Shown piece by piece: positions 34,460 through 43,540 of a stretch of DNA of 64,000 bases (position 1 is the first letter of the stretch; each line of letters opens with the position of its first letter). The notes beneath the pieces are model-generated. The model was not told the DNA's origin. It saw only the letters and a program-made list of their open reading frames with translations, and did no database searches. This DNA comes from Bacillus sp. OK048. Its GTDB lineage: Bacteria > Bacillota > Bacilli > Bacillales > Cytobacillaceae. The stretch is from contig NZ_FNHN01000003.1 in assembly GCF_900103525.1 (NCBI RefSeq), positions 186,001-250,000 on the forward strand, in the 5' to 3' direction. Position numbers and translations under genes: made by a program.

Positions 34460-34888
34460 ATGAAAAGATTTGTATTGCCTTGTGTTTTAGGTCTGACTCT
34501 TTTAGTGGGGTGCCAGAATACCGAACCAAAGGAAAAAGTAGAAACAAAGCAATCAACGAAAAAAAATCAACAGATGGCAGCAACCAATAAGGACAACAAC
34601 ACTACTTTCCCATATCCGAATTTGTTAGCCGAAAATGAACAATCCTATTCACTTTTAGTCATTGGTGAACATGATGAAGACATTCCGATTGAAAAAAACA
34701 CAAAGATTACCGAAAAGGTGAATGATATCTTGAGCTTACCCGAACTTGAAATGGCTCAAAAAGCATATCCAGACCTTAACATCAAGACTGAACCTGCTTA
34801 TATTCTTTTTGACCAAGCTGGAGTTATTCATCAATCAAAAGACCTCGAGGAATTAACAACCTTCCTGGGAAAAAATAGTCCAAAATAA
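34460..34888 (+). CDS. Small lipoprotein of unknown function
   Basis: A 142-residue exported lipoprotein. The signal is MKRFVLPCVLGLTLLVGC with the lipobox Leu-Leu-Val-Gly-Cys, then a Lys/Gln/Asn-rich linker and a folded part with VIGEHDEDIP and KTEPAYILFDQAGVI, which recalls Bacillus small lipoproteins of unknown role. The ATG at 34460 was preferred to one 17 codons earlier because AAAGGAAG lies 9 bases before it and the signal peptide starts there. It stands alone and ends in a strong terminator. Confidence 0.8.
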   Translation: MKRFVLPCVLGLTLLVGCQNTEPKEKVETKQSTKKNQQMAATNKDNNTTFPYPNLLAENEQSYSLLVIGEHDEDIPIEKNTKITEKVNDILSLPELEMAQKAYPDLNIKTEPAYILFDQAGVIHQSKDLEELTTFLGKNSPK

Positions 34889-34915
34889 AAACCAGAATTC
34901 AATTCTGGTTTTTTT
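34888..34915. terminator. Bidirectional terminator between lipoprotein gene and sbcC
   Basis: ACCAGAATT pairs with AATTCTGGT with T-runs on both sides. It is used by the lipoprotein gene (+) and by sbcC (-). Confidence 0.85.
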
Positions 34916-34934
34916 GTTCATTCTTTTGAAAGAG

Positions 34935-37900
34935 CTATTTTATCACAAACTCTGTTTGGCTATAGCCTTCTTTCGTCTTTTTTACTTCTAATATTGCTGG
35001 TATCGCATTCTTCAAATCTTGAACATGCGAGATAACGCCAATCATACGACCTGATTGCTGCAAGTCTATTAATGTGTCAATTGCTTTATTCAATGATTCT
35101 TCGTCTAACGAACCAAATCCTTCATCAATGAACATGGTATCAATAGAAACTCCGCCTTGGAAACTCTGTATGACATCTGCCATACCAAGTGCCAGGCATA
35201 ATGAAGCGTTGAACTTTTCCCCACCTGACAGCGTTTTTACATCACGTGTTTGTCCAGTATACGCATCAAACACATCGAGACCAAGACCACTTTGTCTGCC
35301 ACGTGCCTCTTGACGTTCACTTCGTTCCAAACTAAATTGGCCATTCGAGAGACGTTTTAAACGTTCGTTAGCTGCAATGATAATTTGCTCAAGATACTCG
35401 ATTTGTAAGTATCGTTCAAATGAAATCCTACTGCCATTTTGCCCTCTAACCACATCAAACAAATCCGTTATCCTATTCAATTTCTTTTCCAAATCGGTTA
35501 CTGATTCATCTGCATTTCGTATTTTCATACTTAACTCAATAGCCATTTTCTGATAACCTTGAGAATCGCTTAATACTTTTAGAGCTAGGTCACGTTCATT
35601 TTTCATTCGAGTTAATTCACTAGTTAACAGCTCTAAATCTGCCCTGTCTTTATCCTTCAATTCATCTTTAAGTTCGGAGATTTGTGCTTTTAGCGTTTCA
35701 ATATTTTTCTTAAAATCGTCAATTGAAGTCTTTAGTTGATGTCGAGCTGAGTCAGACATTTTTGCACATAAATAGTCTTCTTCAGATGCAAACTTCGCAT
35801 TTTGCCATTCAGAGGCGAATTTGGTTTCTGATCGTTGCCTTTTTTCAGTTGTTTCTTGTAATTGTGTTTGGGCATTAACATAATAAGCAGATGCCTTTGT
35901 TTCTGCTTCTTTTTTTATTTGAAGCTGCTTCTGAGCAGTCTCCCAATCCCGTTCTAGCTTTTCTTTATGGTTTTGCGCTTCAGTAATATTATACTTTAGA
36001 GCAGCTAGATTTCGAATTCCCTCTGGAATCCGACTGATCTTCTCTTCATAAATGGCTTTTTCTTTTACAAAAACATTCTGCCTTTCCTGATGAGCAGAAG
36101 AGATCTGTTCTTTTCTTACTTCAAATTGTTTTAATTCTTGTTCTATCGTCTCAAGCAATTCCTTTAAGGACTTTAGTTCATCCTTATTTGCTAGGCGGGC
36201 ATCTACTTCTTTCTTAAGCTCCTGCCCCTCTTTTACAATACGATTGTATATTTGCTGCGCCTCTTCAACTTGAAATCCTCTGTTTGTAACTTCTTTGGCT
36301 TTTGTTTCAAGCTGTTCTGTATTTGACTTTAAACTCGCTGCTGCATCACGATATAGATTATCTAATCGGTCAAAATCTTTTTTAACTGCTTCTCGCTCTT
36401 CCTTAGTAGGAACCGCATCTTGACCATCGGCTTTGTTCGGATGTTCACTGCTGCCACATACAGGGCATGGCTTTCCATCGTGTAAGTGCATAGCAAGAAT
36501 GCTGGCTTGACCACTGATCCAGGACTTTTCCAACTTTTCATAATGATTTTTTATAGCTAGGTATTCTTTATACTTTACAGTGTAATCCTGTTGTAGCTTT
36601 ACTTGTTTTTGGTGGGATTTGAGATATTCCTGGATAATCACTACCTGTTCTCTCAATTCATGTAAGGATTGCTGTTTCTCAGGTAATTCATCGACTAGAT
36701 TCTCAATTCCCTTAATGTTTGTAGTGAGTTTTTCCTTTTCACTCGTCTTTTCATCGATATTTCTACGTATACCTTCAAGGTCATTTGCTAGCTTTTGAAC
36801 TTCTTTATTAATCCTAATAAGCTCTGATTTTTTACTATCAATCTCTTGGACAGTCGGCAAGAAGTCATTTAAGCGATCAACAGTCCTGGTAACTTCCTCC
36901 CGTTCCCCTTTCCGCTGCTCTTCCTTTTCAAAAAAGGTGTGCGCCTCTTCACGCTTTTCTTTTGCGTTTTTTACTGCTAAACCGGCATCATGTAACGAGC
37001 GCTGTTTAGACTTTTCATCCACACGCCATTCATTCACCTGGATTTCATAGGCTACAATTTTACTAGCTCGTTCCGCTTTTTCATATTGTTTTTCTTTTTC
37101 CATAAATCTTGGAATCTGTAAGGACCATTCCTGAAGCTTAGCCTCTTTTCCTTCAAGATCTTGGTATCGCTCATTTATCGCTTTTGCCTGATGATAATAC
37201 TCAAGCTTTTGGTTGTAAACCGCCTCTGCTTCCTCAGACCGTTTCTTATTTTCCATCATTTCCATTTGGTAAAAGTCAGTTTCTATATCTAAAGCGTCAA
37301 TGATTTGATGTGTATTCTGGTGCTCTTGTGAAAACACATCAAACAGCTTTGAATTTTCTCTAATCGGAAGAGTAGCTTGAATATCTTTAATATACCGGTC
37401 AATCATTTGCGCTTCTCTTTTATACTCTTCTTCAGCTTCTTTTTTTCGCTCTTTTAACCGTTCGCTAATCCATTTATATGGCTCTGTTTTAAAAATCTTC
37501 CTTAGAATCTCTTCTTTATTTTCTGTTTGTGAGGTTAATAGTTTTCGAAATTCTCCCTGTGGAAGCATAACTATTTGGCTAAATTGATCCTGTGTTAACC
37601 CCACAATTTCTTCTACCCTTTTATTAATTTCAGAAACTATTTGTCGGTCGACACAAGGAATTTCATCATTTCCGGTTTTTTGATAAAATTCGTACTGCTC
37701 CCCGGTCGCCCCTTTGTTTCCCTTCTTCACATGTGGCAGCTGTCTTCGTATCCGATATTGCTTATTATGAAGTTCAAACTCCAACTCTACGGAAGTATGA
37801 ACATCATCCTCAGCAAAATCGCTTCGCATCATCTTTGAATCACTGCGATCCTCACCGCTGGCAGATCCGTAAAGAGCAAAACAAATAGCATCAAAAATAG

Positions 37901-38027
37901 TTGTCTTTCCTGAACCCGTGTTTCCTGAAACAACAAATAAACGATTATCCTTTAGTTCGGTAAAATCAATTACTTCACGATCTTTGTATGGCCCAAAAGC
38001 TGAGATGGTTAGTTTAAGAGGTCTCAA
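34935..38027 (-). CDS. sbcC: Exonuclease subunit SbcC
   Basis: A 1030-residue SMC-like ATPase. Walker A is SGNTGSGKTTIFDAI near residue 35 and the ABC signature is TLSGGEKFNASLCLAL near the C-terminus, followed by Walker B TMFIDEGFGSLD. Two long coiled-coil arms of Glu/Lys/Gln heptads flank the zinc hook CPVCG. With SbcD it forms the nuclease that opens DNA hairpins and trims double-strand ends. Its start overlaps the sbcD stop by 4 bases. Confidence 0.95.
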   Translation of the reverse strand: MRPLKLTISAFGPYKDREVIDFTELKDNRLFVVSGNTGSGKTTIFDAICFALYGSASGEDRSDSKMMRSDFAEDDVHTSVELEFELHNKQYRIRRQLPHVKKGNKGATGEQYEFYQKTGNDEIPCVDRQIVSEINKRVEEIVGLTQDQFSQIVMLPQGEFRKLLTSQTENKEEILRKIFKTEPYKWISERLKERKKEAEEEYKREAQMIDRYIKDIQATLPIRENSKLFDVFSQEHQNTHQIIDALDIETDFYQMEMMENKKRSEEAEAVYNQKLEYYHQAKAINERYQDLEGKEAKLQEWSLQIPRFMEKEKQYEKAERASKIVAYEIQVNEWRVDEKSKQRSLHDAGLAVKNAKEKREEAHTFFEKEEQRKGEREEVTRTVDRLNDFLPTVQEIDSKKSELIRINKEVQKLANDLEGIRRNIDEKTSEKEKLTTNIKGIENLVDELPEKQQSLHELREQVVIIQEYLKSHQKQVKLQQDYTVKYKEYLAIKNHYEKLEKSWISGQASILAMHLHDGKPCPVCGSSEHPNKADGQDAVPTKEEREAVKKDFDRLDNLYRDAAASLKSNTEQLETKAKEVTNRGFQVEEAQQIYNRIVKEGQELKKEVDARLANKDELKSLKELLETIEQELKQFEVRKEQISSAHQERQNVFVKEKAIYEEKISRIPEGIRNLAALKYNITEAQNHKEKLERDWETAQKQLQIKKEAETKASAYYVNAQTQLQETTEKRQRSETKFASEWQNAKFASEEDYLCAKMSDSARHQLKTSIDDFKKNIETLKAQISELKDELKDKDRADLELLTSELTRMKNERDLALKVLSDSQGYQKMAIELSMKIRNADESVTDLEKKLNRITDLFDVVRGQNGSRISFERYLQIEYLEQIIIAANERLKRLSNGQFSLERSERQEARGRQSGLGLDVFDAYTGQTRDVKTLSGGEKFNASLCLALGMADVIQSFQGGVSIDTMFIDEGFGSLDEESLNKAIDTLIDLQQSGRMIGVISHVQDLKNAIPAILEVKKTKEGYSQTEFVIK

Positions 38028-39238
38028 AAGGTTACACTCCCTTGGCTGCTAGATTTGTTAGTGACTGCGGTCTTTTCAGCAGGTTGCTCACTATCCTTCT
38101 GTATGAGCTCTTGAAGGACTTCGAGGAATATCTCTTCCGTTTCTTCTGCTAAGGTCATTCCTTTTACCTCTTGGTAAAAAGCCTTAAATAAGGATAAATC
38201 ATCCATTTTTGTTCTAACTACTTTTTCGTTCCCCACTCCATCCATGACAATAGGGGTTTGAATAACACGCTCGACATGCATCGCATTTGGATAAACCGAT
38301 CGGACCTTCTCCATAGGCATAAGCACAGGCGCTTCATCTAGTAACTGAACAAAAACATAATCCTCATTTGTTGGATACTTTACTAATTCATCCATTCTTG
38401 CCTCAACTGTTCTCATATCACGAGCCGGTGTTAACAATCGTTTTTCAATTTCAACCTTACCAGTATCATCCATTTCTACAACTAGGAAGCCTTTCTTATG
38501 CTTTTCCTCAGAAATAGAATATTTCAATGGTGATCCCGAATATTGGATCGCTTCATTCAAAACAAAATGAGCTTGGTGCAAATGCCCTAGTGCTGTATAG
38601 TCAAATTTGTCAAAGTGAACGGCACTCACATGCTCTGCTCCCCCAATTGAAAGTGGTCGTTCCGATTCGCTTGTATTGTCCTCTTTTTCTCCGGTTGGAG
38701 TTACAAATGCATGTCCAACAAAAACATGGCGAGCATTCTGATCCATTTTCGCTGCAATTTCATCGGTGATTTTTTTCATCGCCTCATTGTGTGTCTTTAT
38801 TTCCTCATCTTTAAACACATATCGGATTATGCTGGGATCAGCATACGGAATTAAATGAAAATGCACTTCACCATGTTGATCTTTAAGCACAACCGGTTCT
38901 AACTGCTTGGAGATTTGTCCCACCATATGATACCCATTTGACTTCATCATTTTGCTGCCAAAATGAAGACGGCTTGGGCTATCATGATTCCCTGCTATCG
39001 CCAATACTGGGGTGTTTAATTTCAAAACAATTGTCTCAAGTACATCATCTAATAAATTTACAGCTTCCGTTGGGGGTACACCGCGATCGTACAAATCCCC
39101 CGCAATAATGACTGCATCGGGCTTTTCTTCTTCAATCGCTTTGATAAATTCCTTTAGAATATGGCGCTGATCTTCTGTCATATACACATTTTGAACCAGC
39201 TTTCCTAAATGCCAGTCAGCAGTATGGAAAAATTTCAT
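38024..39238 (-). CDS. sbcD: Exonuclease subunit SbcD
   Basis: A 404-residue Mre11-type phosphoesterase. Metal-binding motifs are HTADWHLGK, IAGDLYDRG, AGNHDSPSR and, later, GHAFVTPTGE and LGHLHQ. It is the nuclease partner of SbcC. The ATG at 39238 was preferred to a GTG three codons earlier because AAGGAAGG lies 9 bases upstream of it. The first gene of the sbcDC operon. Confidence 0.95.
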   Translation of the reverse strand: MKFFHTADWHLGKLVQNVYMTEDQRHILKEFIKAIEEEKPDAVIIAGDLYDRGVPPTEAVNLLDDVLETIVLKLNTPVLAIAGNHDSPSRLHFGSKMMKSNGYHMVGQISKQLEPVVLKDQHGEVHFHLIPYADPSIIRYVFKDEEIKTHNEAMKKITDEIAAKMDQNARHVFVGHAFVTPTGEKEDNTSESERPLSIGGAEHVSAVHFDKFDYTALGHLHQAHFVLNEAIQYSGSPLKYSISEEKHKKGFLVVEMDDTGKVEIEKRLLTPARDMRTVEARMDELVKYPTNEDYVFVQLLDEAPVLMPMEKVRSVYPNAMHVERVIQTPIVMDGVGNEKVVRTKMDDLSLFKAFYQEVKGMTLAEETEEIFLEVLQELIQKDSEQPAEKTAVTNKSSSQGSVTF

Positions 39239-39359
39239 ACGTATCACCCTTCCTTTTTAAACTCAATACTTCTATTATAGCAAAATACCAATTTATTTGA
39301 GGATGGAAAACCAAGAAATTAAAGGGAATGCTGGATCAGAATTTTTATATTCTAATAGC

Positions 39360-39390
39360 AAAAAACAGCCCGACACAATGGTCGGGCTGT
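39360..39390 (-). terminator. Terminator of the cold shock gene
   Basis: ACAGCCCGAC pairs with GTCGGGCTGT around a short loop, followed on the minus strand by TTTTTTGC. It lies 20 bases after the stop codon. Confidence 0.88.
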
Positions 39391-39410
39391 TAAATAATTG
39401 GTTTCGTAGA

Positions 39411-39611
39411 TTACTTCTTTGTTACGTTAGCAGCTTGTGGTCCACGAGCACCTTCAACAACTTCGAAAGATACTTCTTGACCTTCTTCTAATGTTTTGAA
39501 ACCTTCTGTTTGGATAGCAGAATAGTGAACAAATACATCATTTCCATCTTCAGCTTCGATGAATCCGAAACCTTTTTCAGAGTTAAACCATTTTACTTTA
39601 CCGTTTTTCAT
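39411..39611 (-). CDS. cspB: Cold shock protein, CspB type
   Basis: A 66-residue single-domain RNA chaperone. RNP1 is KGFGFIEAE and RNP2 is DVFVHYSAI, with the [10 protein letters not shown] start typical of Bacillus CspB/C/D. It binds single-stranded RNA and DNA and keeps mRNA unfolded. An AT-rich leader of well over 100 bases runs upstream (39612-39811) without any other gene, as expected for cold-shock mRNAs with long 5' leaders. Which paralogue (B, C or D) it is cannot be decided. Confidence 0.92.
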   Translation of the reverse strand: MKNGKVKWFNSEKGFGFIEAEDGNDVFVHYSAIQTEGFKTLEEGQEVSFEVVEGARGPQAANVTKK

Positions 39612-39811
39612 GAAAAAAATCCCCCTATTAGCTAAAATAAGCCATGTGTAAATTCACCAAATTACAACGTGATCCGTTTACCTTCACTTTCTCATCCAAA
39701 CTCCCTTAAAAACTTTGAACAAGCTTTGTACCATAAATCTAATCTCGATGCAATGGCTAACTAAAATTTAACATTTTTTTGCCTAATTGTCAATGTATGA
39801 ATACTGATTAT

Positions 39812-39840
39812 CCCCTTATAAAATCAGACTTTATAAGGGG
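39812..39840 (-). terminator. Hairpin after the radical SAM gene
   Basis: CCCCTTATAAA and TTTATAAGGGG form an 11-bp perfect stem 23 bases after the stop codon of the radical SAM gene. No long T-run follows on the minus strand (ATAATCAG), while on the + strand it is followed by TTGGTTGCTTTTTG. Confidence 0.6.
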
Positions 39841-39862
39841 TTGGTTGCTTTTTGACATTTGG

Positions 39863-41677
39863 TTATTTTGGGTTCTCGCTTCCCTGTGAACGTGTGACTA
39901 TCACAGTATTTCTGTCTATTTTTCCTAGTTTACATTTTATATCTTTAATAACATCTTTTATGAGTAATTCCATGCCGATTAGCGTTAATGAAGGGACATT
40001 GGCAAATAGCTTCTTAACCTCCCATTTTAGCTCATTCTCGCCGCATATACTGTGGCGATTAATCAGGTCCACTTCATCCTTAATAATGGCAAGTTCTTTT
40101 TGTCTTTCGGTTTCTGGAAGGAGCTCGATCGCATCGAGTCGTTCAAGGAACTCAACAGATTTTTCAATTTTTAGTTTCACTTCATCATGAACGTCTTTCT
40201 TGATAATTTTATTATTGTATTTAAATTCGCTGAGCTTTAATGCTGAATCATACGTCGCTTTTACGATTTCCTCTCTTGTCATGCTGTTCGTTTCATAGCT
40301 AAGCATATTTTTCCATGATGGCTGCTTCATCGCTTCACGGAAGTCTTCTAGTTTGGTACAAAACTTTTTATACCCATATTTGTCGGGGGTTTCAAATGCT
40401 GGGCTGCCCGGATCAAGAAATGGAGAAAGTGGTGCAACAAAGTAAGAAATTCGAAGATTTTCGTCACATTCCTTGTGAATAATTTCACAAAAATCGACAT
40501 TTCTCATTGCACTTTCATAACTTTGATTAGGGATACCCGTCATGAAAAATAGGTCTATTTTGGCACAGCCATGCTTTAAGGCAAATTGGAGCATTTCGAT
40601 TACTTTAGCATTTGTACACGGTAGCTTTCCGTTATATTTGCGGATATCCTCATCTGCAGATTCAAGGGTAAGTTCGATACTATATTTAGGCATTGCTTTA
40701 TTTAATCTCTCAAAAAATTTCTCATCTGCATAATTAAACAATTCAAAAACAATCTCGTTTTTTAGTTTCATTTTAGATAAGCCATCTAGAAACTCATCCA
40801 CATACTCCTTGCCGCCTTGCCTGATATCATTTAATAAAAATATTGGGGCCCGTGTGAAACGTTGAATCAAGGCAATATCTTCAAGCATTCTTTTTGGAGA
40901 ACGCATGACCAGCTTTTTCCGGTTGCAGTTAAGTTCGTAGGCATCTTTAGAACCCCCACAGATTAAACAGTTATAATTACAACCCTTTGAGGTTAAGATC
41001 GCAGTGTTAGGATACTGGAGCCACCCTTTGTATGGAAGTGCATCTAATAAATTAAAATATTTAAAGACTGAACCGATGATATAGCGGTATCCCGGTAAAT
41101 TAAACTCATCCAGGCTGTCTGGAACATAGGTTATTTCATTATAAAAATACTGATTGTTTCTCTTCCAAGTTAGATTAGGAATGTCTGCAAAGCCTGATAC
41201 ATCTTTTTTCTCCAACTTATTTAGCAGCATTAAGATTAATTTTTCTGTAGTATCACCACGGACAACAAAATCAATACAAGGGTATTCAATTAATTCCTTA
41301 TGAAAATAGGTGCTAGATAGCCCTCCGAACATTACGGGAGTCTCTGGATGATATTTCTTAATGATCTTTGCTAATTCTACACTGCCATGGGCATGTGGAA
41401 GCCAATGTAGATCAATTCCAAATGCCTTCGCCTTTATTTTCCGGATTTTCTTTTCAACATCAAAGTTGGGATTTAAAAGCATACGATTTGCAATATTAAT
41501 GATCTTTACTTTTAAACCAAACCGCTCAAGGTAATCCCCAATACTCGTCAATCCAATCGGGTACATTTCAAAAACAGGAGATGATGGAACCACATCACTG
41601 ATTGGACCGGTAAATAGCATTTCTTTCCTAAAATCATAGACAGTAGGTGGATGCAGCAGTACCAAGTCGTAAACCAT
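39863..41677 (-). CDS. B12-binding-domain radical SAM protein
   Basis: A 604-residue protein. The N-terminal cobalamin-binding-like domain (about 1-150) contains DLVLLHPPTVYDF, FGIDLHWLPHAHGS and VMFGGLSSTYFH. The radical SAM core has Cys-x3-Cys-x2-Cys in TSKGCNYNCLICGGS at about 230. A C-terminal helical extension of about 150 residues with many charged residues follows. Such proteins perform methylations or rearrangements using S-adenosylmethionine and cobalamin; this subgroup's reaction is unknown to me. It stands alone, so context gives no help. Confidence 0.82.
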   Translation of the reverse strand: MVYDLVLLHPPTVYDFRKEMLFTGPISDVVPSSPVFEMYPIGLTSIGDYLERFGLKVKIINIANRMLLNPNFDVEKKIRKIKAKAFGIDLHWLPHAHGSVELAKIIKKYHPETPVMFGGLSSTYFHKELIEYPCIDFVVRGDTTEKLILMLLNKLEKKDVSGFADIPNLTWKRNNQYFYNEITYVPDSLDEFNLPGYRYIIGSVFKYFNLLDALPYKGWLQYPNTAILTSKGCNYNCLICGGSKDAYELNCNRKKLVMRSPKRMLEDIALIQRFTRAPIFLLNDIRQGGKEYVDEFLDGLSKMKLKNEIVFELFNYADEKFFERLNKAMPKYSIELTLESADEDIRKYNGKLPCTNAKVIEMLQFALKHGCAKIDLFFMTGIPNQSYESAMRNVDFCEIIHKECDENLRISYFVAPLSPFLDPGSPAFETPDKYGYKKFCTKLEDFREAMKQPSWKNMLSYETNSMTREEIVKATYDSALKLSEFKYNNKIIKKDVHDEVKLKIEKSVEFLERLDAIELLPETERQKELAIIKDEVDLINRHSICGENELKWEVKKLFANVPSLTLIGMELLIKDVIKDIKCKLGKIDRNTVIVTRSQGSENPK

Positions 41678-41926
41678 TTGATCACTTCCTAAATTCCTTA
41701 TATTTGTTTACACCTTTATAGTAATATAAGAAACCAGGTAAATGATGGTTAATATATTACAATAAAAATAACAATATTTTCCTGTTGATAACCATTAAAA
41801 TAGCCGAAAACATTATTTACCTTTTAGTTTGGTAGGTTTATCATATTGGTAAACATTTATTCTATCCTTTCGGAAATCCTTTCAATTCTAAATGGCGTAA
41901 TTAACTTTTTTATTGGCATAAATACA
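41678..41926. other. AT-rich spacer with no gene
   Basis: No open frame, operator or RNA structure of note is seen between the radical SAM gene and the terminator of the PadR operon. Confidence 0.5.
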
Positions 41927-41954
41927 GAATGAGCTGTCTAAACAGCTCATTCTT
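41927..41954 (-). terminator. Terminator of the PadR operon
   Basis: AATGAGCTG pairs with CAGCTCATT around TTTAGA, 28 bases after the last gene of the operon. The T-run is better on the + strand (TTCTTTCT) than on the minus strand. Confidence 0.6.
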
Positions 41955-41981
41955 TCTAAAATAATACCTGAATATTCACTA

Positions 41982-42164
41982 TCAATTTTTAATTATCTTA
42001 TCAGCTCTGTGTACACTTAAAAATAGAACCACCATTGATACCACAACAAAAAATACCCAATAACTAATACTGTATATTGCCAATATTATTGCAATAACTG
42101 ACAATATTATAGACGAAATTAATCCAGACACTACTTTTACATCTTTCAAAACTTTGTAAATCAT
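41982..42164 (-). CDS. 60-residue membrane protein of the PadR operon
   Basis: Two predicted membrane helices (about 13-33 and 35-51) between a short basic N-terminus MIYKVLKDVKVV and the C-terminal HRADKIIKN. No family is recognised. GAGGTGAAGC precedes the ATG. It is 36 bases after the HAAS-type gene and probably co-transcribed with it and PadR. Confidence 0.65.
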   Translation of the reverse strand: MIYKVLKDVKVVSGLISSIILSVIAIILAIYSISYWVFFVVVSMVVLFLSVHRADKIIKN

Positions 42165-42200
42165 TATTTTGCTTCACCTCAACTAAAATTAAAGATTTGT

Positions 42201-42656
42201 TTAACTATTCGACTTATCGAACTTTAATTTACCTGTAGGAAGGAAGACATCCTCTTTTTGGGTAACATTAATTACTCGCATAATACCTCTTGCAACACCA
42301 ACAACATAACCAATGAAAAGTCCCAATCCAACACCAATTAGCAGTAATGATTTAGGTGATATTTCTAAAATTGAGGGAGTGTTATTTCCAATCCAATATC
42401 CACCGAACGTACCTATAAATATTACCGAACCAATGATTAAGAAACGGTTTAATGCAGATCCAAGCATAACATCACGAATTTTCTTATCGATATTAATAAT
42501 CCCCTCCACTAAATTTAAAAATCTTGCATCCATGGCATTGATAAATACATCAATTACCTCTTTAAAAGGAAGATTCCTGTTTTCCAAAATATATAAGAAT
42601 TCGTCTTCATAGCGTTTTCTCCACTTTTTAGGATACAGATGGATTAGCCACTTCAT
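42201..42656 (-). CDS. Membrane protein with HAAS-like N-terminal motif
   Basis: A 151-residue protein. The first part, LIHLYPKKWRKRYEDEFLYIL, is the motif found in HAAS-type proteins that are encoded next to PadR regulators. Two membrane helices follow (about 73-90 and 102-122) and then a polar tail. It overlaps the padR gene by 4 bases (ATGA), so the two are coupled. In such pairs the membrane protein is thought to act with the regulator in envelope or sensor functions; this is family-level inference. Confidence 0.75.
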   Translation of the reverse strand: MKWLIHLYPKKWRKRYEDEFLYILENRNLPFKEVIDVFINAMDARFLNLVEGIINIDKKIRDVMLGSALNRFLIIGSVIFIGTFGGYWIGNNTPSILEISPKSLLLIGVGLGLFIGYVVGVARGIMRVINVTQKEDVFLPTGKLKFDKSNS

Positions 42657-42958
42657 ATTAGACCTAACCTTTCAAATCCCAACTTGGTAACAGTTTCAAT
42701 TTCCTTTAATTTTTCTTGTAGATACTGTCTGCCTTCAGAAGTAATTTGATAAGGCTTTTTTCTATCTTTTGAGGGAATAGCCTCAATTAATTTTAATTTC
42801 TCCATTCGACTAATAGCACCATATAAGGTTCCGGGTCCAATTTTAATGTCGTATGAATTTTCAATATCTTCCATGATTGCATAACCATGTTTGTTCCCCT
42901 CAGCTAAGCTAATTAAGATAAACAAAGTTGGTTCAGAAAATCGGTCAGTTGAACTCAC
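42653..42958 (-). CDS. PadR-family transcriptional regulator
   Basis: A 101-residue winged helix-turn-helix protein with the typical PadR line TLFILISLAEGNKHGYAIMEDIE, then GPGTLYGAISRMEKLKLIE and the wing KPYQITSEGRQYL. The start is GTG with AAGGGGATG about 14 bases before it. It represses its own operon in most systems, and a long symmetric palindrome sits 27-58 bases upstream. Confidence 0.88.
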   Translation of the reverse strand: MSSTDRFSEPTLFILISLAEGNKHGYAIMEDIENSYDIKIGPGTLYGAISRMEKLKLIEAIPSKDRKKPYQITSEGRQYLQEKLKEIETVTKLGFERLGLI

Positions 42959-42984
42959 AGGCTTTTTGTCATCCCCTTTTAATT

Positions 42985-43016
42985 ATTACGCCAAGCGTTA
43001 TAACGTGTAACGTAAT
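42985..43016. promoter_or_regulatory. 32-bp symmetric operator before padR
   Basis: The centre is the perfect palindrome CGTTATAACG. At exactly five bases on each side are ATTACG and CGTAAT, which are also inverse to each other. The whole site is symmetric about 43000. Position and symmetry fit a PadR autoregulatory site. Confidence 0.7.
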
Positions 43017-43142
43017 AGTAAAACATAAAAAAATATATGTCAATTAGTTTTGAACTTTCCACACTATTTTCCGATTTATGTTAATACAATCATTAGCTTG
43101 AATAATGACTGTTCCACACGATAATCCGAATGCCCAAAAAAT

Positions 43143-43171
43143 AAAAAAACCGAAGAATTTTATTTCTTCGG
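43143..43171 (-). terminator. Terminator overlapping the arsR stop
   Basis: CCGAAGAA pairs with TTCTTCGG and is followed on the minus strand by a run of seven T. It overlaps the end of the ArsR gene. Confidence 0.8.
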
Positions 43172-43516
43172 CATTGTTAAAACTTCTTCATCTTCATCTC
43201 TAAACTTATCTAAAATCGTAATGGTATCAACTAAGTGGTTGTTAAAAATCTGACGAGCTACTGCTAACAGTTCCACTATCATTGGATCTTTAAGTGTGTA
43301 AATCACTTTATTCCCTTCCTTGGTTCCTGTAACAATATTTTTTGATCTCAAAATCGTTAACTGCTGAGAAACTGCAGATCCTTCACTGCCAACAAGGGTT
43401 TGAATTTCATTTACATTTTTATCCCCTTCTGCTAACAGTTCTAATATGCGGATCCTCAAAGGATGTGCAAGAGCTTTGAAAAATTCCGCCTTAAATCGCT
43501 GCATTTCAAGATTCAT
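43160..43516 (-). CDS. ArsR/SmtB-family regulator
   Basis: A 118-residue winged helix protein with KALAHPLRIRILELLAEGDKNVNEIQ, helix-turn-helix GSAVSQQLTILRSKNIVTG and wing EGNKVIYTL. It lacks the Cys motifs of arsenic or cadmium sensors, so the signal may be another one (redox, sulfur or an ion). The ATG at 43516 was chosen over a GTG three codons earlier because AAGGAAG lies at the right distance. It follows the SulP gene by 24 bases and ends in a terminator, so the two form an operon. Confidence 0.85.
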   Translation of the reverse strand: MNLEMQRFKAEFFKALAHPLRIRILELLAEGDKNVNEIQTLVGSEGSAVSQQLTILRSKNIVTGTKEGNKVIYTLKDPMIVELLAVARQIFNNHLVDTITILDKFRDEDEEVLTMPKK

Positions 43517-43540
43517 TCCATTCACTTCCTTATTCCATTT

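Noticed and set aside
31303..34460. tRNA-Sec or other tRNA gene near selB
   Set aside because: No cloverleaf or CCA-ending acceptor arm was seen in the gaps around selB.
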